Assembly: GCA_017538365.1 (NCBI GenBank)
Contig: JAFYIZ010000040.1
Coordinates: 1 to 18,919 of the forward strand
Reading direction: 5' to 3'
DNA length: 18,919 nt
Source: a bacterium
GTDB lineage: Bacteria; UBP6; UBA1177
Position numbers and translations under genes: made by a program. Below the pieces are notes generated by a model. That model ran no database searches and had not been told where the DNA came from. It saw only the letters and a list, made by a program, of their open reading frames with translations. Below are positions 14,151-18,919 of the stretch, piece after piece. How positions within the stretch are numbered: the stretch's first letter is position 1; each line of letters opens with the position of its first letter.

Positions 14151-16562
14151 ATGAAAAGTCTCAGGTTGTCATTTGTTCTTGTTTTGGTTTTTTCAGTCGT
14201 AACGGTTTTTGCTGTTGCGCAGAACAAGAATGATTCGTTATCCGTCGAACAGAACGGGAACAATGTTGTAGTTTCCGAAAATTTTGACGGAACTTACTTT
14301 AAACTCAATTCCGACAGCGTTGAAGTTATCGGTCTCGGTGAGGCTGCTGAAGGAACTGCCGAGCAGGGAACCGTTAACGGCAAGAAGGCGGCGCACCTTA
14401 AAATCAATGCTGACGAAGGAAACGTTCTTTTTGAATCGCTTGCAACGGGCATGACTTCCGTAAAAACCGGCGATTTCGACAGTCTTGTTTCGATGTCGGA
14501 AGAGAAAGAACTTAAAAACAGCCGCGTCACGATGAACTCAAAGTCGGGAAATATCAGCTTCGCATTCACGGAGCAGCCTGAAAAAGTAAGATTTTTCACG
14601 CTCAAAGGTCCGGACAGGCTCGTTTTCGATTTTATCGGTATCAAAGGTTCGATGAAATCTGCAAACGGTGTCCGCAGCGCGAATCATCCGGCTGGATACC
14701 GCGTTGTCGTAGAAAGAGAGATTCCGCAGTACTTCACGATCAGCCGCTCGAAAGTCTATGCTTTCGGTGCTGAAGGCAAAAAGATGTTCGCAGCTTTCAA
14801 AAATCAGCCTGCTGAAACGGCTGTGGCTGCTGCAGAACCTGTAAAGGCTGAGGAGATTCCGGCTGTTGAAAACAGAACCGAGATCCAAGGGCTTGCTTTC
14901 ATCGGCGAAGAACCCGAAATCCTTAAAGTAAAAGCTGACAGAAAACTCGAAATCAGCAAAAACGTAGTCGGACAGAATATAGAGATTACCGTTAAAAACG
15001 CTTTCATCGCGAAAGACAAAGAGCAGGTTATCGACGCGACTTCGCTTACCGGTCCTGTAGCTGAAATCGCAGTATATAACGACAAGGAAAACGTTAAGAT
15101 CCTTGCAAAGATGAAATCGGCGAAACATGATCTCAAAATCGAAGAATCGGCTCACGGAAGCGATTTCGTTTTCAATTTCAAAAATGAAAAAGTTCAGGGC
15201 GTAGCAGGTTATTCCGAAGCTCAGATCGTAAGACTTCCGCAGGCTGCAGTTGCTCAGGAAGAGGGCGGCGCAGATGAAAAAGGCGGCGCGATCAATATGG
15301 AAGACGAACCTGTTCAATACACAGGCAAAAAGATTAACCTTGATTTCAAAGAAGTCGATATTCTTGATATTCTTCGTCTTATGTCCGATATCAGCAAGCT
15401 CAACATCATCGCTGGCGACGACGTAAAAGGCACCGTCACGGTAAGACTTGTTGATATTCCTTGGGATGAGGCTCTTGATGTTATCCTCAAGAGTAAATCG
15501 CTCGGTAAAGAGAGATTCGGCAACATCATCAGAGTTGCTACGGTCAGAACTATGCAGAGAGAAAAAGAGGAAGAACTTGCAAAGAAAAACGCGCAGAAGA
15601 AGTTGGAACCTGTAAAAGTAAGACTTGTTCCGGTAAACTACGCGATGGCCGACAAACTTGTTCCGCAGATCAAAGAGCTCCTTACCGACAGAGGTACGGT
15701 CAGCTACGATCAGAGAACCAACGTCCTTATCGTAAAGGATGTCGAGGAAATTCTTGATAAATCGGAACAGTTGGTTGACTACTTGGATACGCAGACACCC
15801 CAGGTTCTTATCGAAGCAAGAATCGTTGAGGCTACTTCGACGGCTGCTTTGGGGCTCGGTATCGAGTGGGGAAGCCACCATACTTATACTGATGCAAACG
15901 GTCATCCGACCAACGCGATATTCCCGTACAACCTGGGCGTAGGTGCTAATGTTGCAGTTCCCGGTCCTGCAGATCCGACAGGAACGCTCGGTTTCATGTT
16001 CGGCAGCGTCGGCATGATCAACGACCTCAACCTTACTTTGAACGTCATGGAATCAGACGGTAAAATCAAGATCGTAAGTTCTCCGAAAGTTGCTACCCTT
16101 GACAACAAGGAAGCTATGATCCAGCAAGGTACCAGTATTCCTATCACGACGAGAGGTACAGGCGGCGATGTTACGACGAAATACGTTGATGCCAGCCTTA
16201 TCCTCAAGACCACGCCGCACATCACGGCTGACGGTTCGATCCTTTTGAACATCGAAATCAACAAGAGCGAACCCGACTGGTCAAATTCGAACTACTTGGG
16301 CGAACCTTCGATTATAAAGAAAGAAGCTAAGACTGAAATTCTGATTAAGAGCGGTGATACGGTCGTTATCGGCGGTGTTTACACCAACCTTACTTCACAC
16401 ACGAAGAGAGGCGTTCCGCTCCTTTCAAAGATTCCGGTATTGGGCTGGCTTTTCAAATCGGAAGAGAGCAGAGTTGAAAGAAGCGAATTGTTGATTTTCC
16501 TTACTCCTAGAATCATGAATAAGGTAAAATCGTCAATTCCTTTGCAGCAAAGTGAAGAGTAA
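14151..16562 (+). CDS. pilQ: Type IV pilus secretin PilQ
   Basis: 803-residue outer-membrane pore for the pilus. The signal peptide covers about 1-24. An AMIN domain, which binds peptidoglycan, lies at about 124-205, and a second divergent AMIN-like segment at about 265-345. An Ala/Glu linker follows. The secretin/TonB short N-terminal domain is at about 394-465 (INLDFKEVDILDILRLMS), the N1/KH-like domain at 490-545 (VRLVPVNYAMADKLVPQI) and the secretin barrel at about 550-790. Conserved barrel motifs are VLIEARIVEA, KIVSSPKVATLDNKEA, SGDTVVIGGVY, GVPLLSKIPVLGWLF and ELLIFLTPRI. GGAG is 6 nt before the ATG. The TAA shares one base with the aroC ATG. Confidence 0.96.
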   Translation: MKSLRLSFVLVLVFSVVTVFAVAQNKNDSLSVEQNGNNVVVSENFDGTYFKLNSDSVEVIGLGEAAEGTAEQGTVNGKKAAHLKINADEGNVLFESLATGMTSVKTGDFDSLVSMSEEKELKNSRVTMNSKSGNISFAFTEQPEKVRFFTLKGPDRLVFDFIGIKGSMKSANGVRSANHPAGYRVVVEREIPQYFTISRSKVYAFGAEGKKMFAAFKNQPAETAVAAAEPVKAEEIPAVENRTEIQGLAFIGEEPEILKVKADRKLEISKNVVGQNIEITVKNAFIAKDKEQVIDATSLTGPVAEIAVYNDKENVKILAKMKSAKHDLKIEESAHGSDFVFNFKNEKVQGVAGYSEAQIVRLPQAAVAQEEGGADEKGGAINMEDEPVQYTGKKINLDFKEVDILDILRLMSDISKLNIIAGDDVKGTVTVRLVDIPWDEALDVILKSKSLGKERFGNIIRVATVRTMQREKEEELAKKNAQKKLEPVKVRLVPVNYAMADKLVPQIKELLTDRGTVSYDQRTNVLIVKDVEEILDKSEQLVDYLDTQTPQVLIEARIVEATSTAALGLGIEWGSHHTYTDANGHPTNAIFPYNLGVGANVAVPGPADPTGTLGFMFGSVGMINDLNLTLNVMESDGKIKIVSSPKVATLDNKEAMIQQGTSIPITTRGTGGDVTTKYVDASLILKTTPHITADGSILLNIEINKSEPDWSNSNYLGEPSIIKKEAKTEILIKSGDTVVIGGVYTNLTSHTKRGVPLLSKIPVLGWLFKSEESRVERSELLIFLTPRIMNKVKSSIPLQQSEE

Positions 16563-17593
16563 TGCAGTTTGTTTCTGCCGGAGAGTCCCACGGTTCGGAG
16601 CTTGTTGCCGTTCTCAGCGGATTTCCGGCGGGTGTCAGGTTTGACAGTGTTCTTTTTGAGGAAGATTTAAGGAGACGCCGTTCAGGGCTCGGCCGCTCGG
16701 CAAGGCTTGATGTCGAAAAAGACGATGTCAGGGTCGTTTCGGGTGTTGCTGCCCGCGTGACTACAGGCGCTCCGATAGCTTTTCTGCTGAAAAATTCGGC
16801 AGAAAGCACGCTCTTTGAAAACGGAGTAATTGATAAAGGGTTTCCGAGACCGGGACATGCGGATTACAGCACGTTCAGGAAATTCGGGTACGAAAACGTT
16901 TCGACAGGTGCTGAACGCTCAAGTGCGCGGGAAACGGCTTTAAGAGTCGCAGCCGGCGCTTTGTGCAGGATGTTCCTTGCTGAAATGAATGTTGAAGTAA
17001 CTTCCGAAGTTCTTGAAATCGGCGGAGTTCCTTACAGCGGATTTGATGCTGAAAAGGCGCTTGCCGACAATGCGAACGGCACGTACGGCGGAGTTCTGAA
17101 AGTTGTTGTTTCAGGAATTCCGGCCGGGTTGGGTTCGAATGTTCAGTGGTCGGATCACTTGGATTCACGGCTCGCTGCGGCTTTTGTGTCGATACCGTCG
17201 GTGAAAGGAGTCTATTTCGGTGACACGGAACTTCATAAGTTGAGAGGAATCAACGCTTCTGATGCTTTTTGCGGCATGCACGGCGAAAGGGCGACAAACA
17301 GATGCGGCGGGATCGAAGGCGGCATTTCAAACGGCATGCCTCTGGTTGCAACGCTCTATTTCAAACCGATTCCGACTCAGCCTTTTGAAGTTGAATCAGT
17401 TTCGCCGCTTACAGGCAAAGCTGGGAGATGTCTTACCGGAATGAACGATCTCTGGTGTATCGAACGCGCCGGAGTCATTGCTGAAAGCATGGCGGCATTG
17501 ATTGTTGCCGATACTTTCTGCGAGAAGTTCGGGTCTGATAATCTGAGTGATATCAAGTCGGCTTACGCGGCTTATCTGGAGAAGATGAGATGA
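16562..17593 (+). CDS. aroC: Chorismate synthase
   Basis: Converts EPSP to chorismate using reduced FMN, the last step of the shikimate pathway. The 343 residues carry the expected motifs: GESHG (7-11, catalytic His10), RRRRSGLGRSARL, RPGHAD (96-101), ERSSARETALRVAAG (118-132), GLGSNVQWSDHLDSRLA and NRCGGIEGGISNG (246-258). It is at the short end of the family. The usual GRHDPCVVPRA segment is diverged to GMNDLWCIERAG, with loss of the Arg-His pair. The start uses the last base of the pilQ TAA, so expression depends on pil operon transcripts or an internal promoter. It overlaps aroK by 4 nt (ATGA). Confidence 0.93.
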   Translation: MQFVSAGESHGSELVAVLSGFPAGVRFDSVLFEEDLRRRRSGLGRSARLDVEKDDVRVVSGVAARVTTGAPIAFLLKNSAESTLFENGVIDKGFPRPGHADYSTFRKFGYENVSTGAERSSARETALRVAAGALCRMFLAEMNVEVTSEVLEIGGVPYSGFDAEKALADNANGTYGGVLKVVVSGIPAGLGSNVQWSDHLDSRLAAAFVSIPSVKGVYFGDTELHKLRGINASDAFCGMHGERATNRCGGIEGGISNGMPLVATLYFKPIPTQPFEVESVSPLTGKAGRCLTGMNDLWCIERAGVIAESMAALIVADTFCEKFGSDNLSDIKSAYAAYLEKMR

Positions 17594-18090
17594 GGCGGCT
17601 CGGTTTGATCGGGTTTTCGGGAAGCGGAAAAAGTTCGCTTGCGGCTTTTGCTGCGAAAAGCGGCTTTGCGGCGGTTGATTCGGATGCTTTGATTGAAGCA
17701 AAAAATCCGAATGCTGCAGAGTTGCTCGAACAAGGCAGGGAAGAGGATTTCAGAACGCTTGAAACTTCTGTTATAAGCGGAATTCTAAAGTCCGATTTCG
17801 ATTTTGCGGCTTTCGGCGGCGGAGTACACTATGCTCATCCAGCCTGGAAAGAGATTTACGAAAGCGGGCTCAAGCTGGTTTATCTGAGAAGTTCTTTTGA
17901 AGATCTCATCGGGAGATTTGAAGAAAGACCTCTCTATAGAAAGCTCGGGCGCGAAGATTATGAAAAGCTCTTTCTTGCGAGATGTCTGCTTTATGAAAAG
18001 TCGGCGGCATTTGTCGTCGATACCGACGGGCGCGGTTTGAGTGAAATATGGTCGGAGATTGAGGAGATATGGAACTCACTTTTTCGGTAA
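17590..18090 (+). CDS. aroK: Shikimate kinase
   Basis: 166-residue P-loop kinase that phosphorylates shikimate at the 3-hydroxyl with ATP. Walker A is GFSGSGKSS (8-16). VDSDALIE supplies the two Asp residues that contact Mg and shikimate (Asp30, Asp32). EEDFRTLE (51-58) carries the shikimate-binding Arg55. FGGGV (75-79) is the conserved Gly triplet, and ERPLY (112-116) lies in the lid. The ATG overlaps the aroC stop as ATGA; the 3' end overlaps aroB by 22 nt. aroK versus aroL cannot be told by sequence, but the link to aroB and pilQ favours aroK. Confidence 0.92.
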   Translation: MRRLGLIGFSGSGKSSLAAFAAKSGFAAVDSDALIEAKNPNAAELLEQGREEDFRTLETSVISGILKSDFDFAAFGGGVHYAHPAWKEIYESGLKLVYLRSSFEDLIGRFEERPLYRKLGREDYEKLFLARCLLYEKSAAFVVDTDGRGLSEIWSEIEEIWNSLFR

Positions 18091-18919
18091 CACACACGAC
18101 GAAAGTCGGATTCGCAAAGTCTTTTGCAGATTTTGCCGACTCTCTCGGGCGCGACTGCTGTTTCGTGATCGACAGATCGCTTGAAAGTTTTGCGGAATCG
18201 CTTCCTGAGGTTCGCGTTTTCTACATTGACGGCGAGAAGGAAAAGGATCTGAACCACGTTGAAAGCTGTCTGGAATGGCTGATCGACCTCAATGCCGGAC
18301 GCAGAACGACACTTGTTGCAGTTGGCGGCGGCGCTACGACCGATTTTGCCGCTTTTACGGCTTCGATCTATAACCGCGGTATGAGACTCGTACTTCTTCC
18401 GACAACGCTTCTTTCTGCTGTAGACAGTTCGATAGGCGGGAAAACGGCTGTGAATTTCGTCGCGAAAAACACGATCGGTACCTTCTATCCGGCGCATGAA
18501 GTTGTGATAATAGAGGATTTTTTCAAAACTCTCTCTCCGCAGCAGATTGCATCGGGAAAATCCGAGATCATCAAACTCGCTTTGATAAAAGGCGGAAGAC
18601 TTGCCGATATGGTTTTTGCATCGGATGATCTTCTTTCGGAAGAGGCTGTAACGCTTGCGATACTCGGCAAATACGAGATCGTAAGCACCGATTTTACGGA
18701 TACCCTTGAAAAAAGAATTGTTTTGAACTGGGGGCACACGTTCGGTCATGCGATAGAGATTTATTACGCTCTGCCGCACGGCATGGCGGTTGCCGCCGGT
18801 ATGGTTCTGGCGCAGGAATGGGCTGAAATCGCGGGAGCGGATGAGGTCTTTCCGGCTGAAGAACTTGAAAAATTACTGCAAAAACACGGAGTAAAAAACG
18901 ATTTGCAGAAGTATAGAAA
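18069..18919 (+). CDS. aroB: 3-dehydroquinate synthase, 3' end cut by the window
   Basis: An open frame from ATG 18069 runs to the window edge (283 residues so far; the family is about 340-370). It makes 3-dehydroquinate from DAHP using NAD and a divalent metal, step two of the shikimate pathway. Motifs are GGGATTDFAAFTAS (86-99, NAD site), LPTTLLSAVDSSIGGKTAVN (110-129), KNTIGTFYP (133-141), SGKSEIIK (162-169, metal-binding Glu166) and NWGHTFGHAIE (220-230) plus HGMAVAAGM, which give the metal-binding His residues. The ATG lies within the aroK end; GAGGAG (18061-18066) is only 2 nt away and CGGAG (18053-18057) 11 nt away, so spacing is not ideal on either choice. Confidence 0.93.
   Translation, partial: MELTFSVTHTTKVGFAKSFADFADSLGRDCCFVIDRSLESFAESLPEVRVFYIDGEKEKDLNHVESCLEWLIDLNAGRRTTLVAVGGGATTDFAAFTASIYNRGMRLVLLPTTLLSAVDSSIGGKTAVNFVAKNTIGTFYPAHEVVIIEDFFKTLSPQQIASGKSEIIKLALIKGGRLADMVFASDDLLSEEAVTLAILGKYEIVSTDFTDTLEKRIVLNWGHTFGHAIEIYYALPHGMAVAAGMVLAQEWAEIAGADEVFPAEELEKLLQKHGVKNDLQKYR

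Noticed and set aside
14538-15905. 455-codon frame antisense to pilQ
   Set aside because: In codon register with a clear pilQ. The product has no domain and no ribosome binding site that I can see.

Overview
The window is a gene-dense chromosomal segment from an anaerobic, diderm (Gram-negative) bacterium. Evidence for a diderm is an outer-membrane secretin (PilQ), three lipoprotein signal peptides and MurA. Evidence for anaerobic metabolism is an indolepyruvate:ferredoxin oxidoreductase. Several features recall uncultured deltaproteobacterial or Myxococcota-like lineages: a giant lipoprotein with Myxococcus-type Cys-rich repeats, Lcl_C/DUF1566 modules and an EGF-like tail; a small XRE protein ahead of pilM; and an Asp-type MurA. 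That placement is inference. No phage, IS element, CRISPR array, tRNA or rRNA was seen.

Left part (1-5878). The window opens inside a degenerate 8-bp tandem repeat, followed by a secreted S41 (CtpA/Tsp-type) protease lipoprotein on the + strand. Convergent with it is a minus-strand run read as iorA-iorB-PHP phosphatase-GT-C glycosyltransferase, with gaps of 12-14 nt, so probably one operon. It joins a peripheral amino-acid oxidoreductase lacking the usual C-terminal ferredoxin domain to two genes typical of surface-polysaccharide loci.

Middle (5879-9510). A divergent promoter region of about 210 bp feeds the iorA operon leftwards and a 1115-residue acidic lipoprotein rightwards. This lipoprotein is the most unusual gene here. 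It carries six perfect copies of the heptapeptide AAGDPIM spliced into a loop of an IPAGAL (ZU5-like) domain, then a Cys-rich region, four WRLP (Lcl_C) modules and an EGF-like tail. It ends at a likely terminator.

Right part (9510-18919). murA carries Asp at the position of the fosfomycin-target Cys. Next come a possible 31-residue membrane microprotein, a 68-residue XRE-type regulator and the type IV pilus alignment/secretin operon pilM-N-O-P-Q. The operon runs without a gap into the shikimate genes aroC-aroK-aroB, with start/stop overlaps throughout; aroB is cut by the window end. PilM, N, O and P form the inner-membrane platform that connects to the PilQ outer-membrane pore. The aro genes supply chorismate, and pilQ next to aroKB is an old, widely conserved arrangement.

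There is no unmistakable new system. The best candidates for new biology are the AAGDPIM-repeat lipoprotein, the microprotein/XRE module at the head of the pil operon, and the iorAB-polysaccharide linkage.
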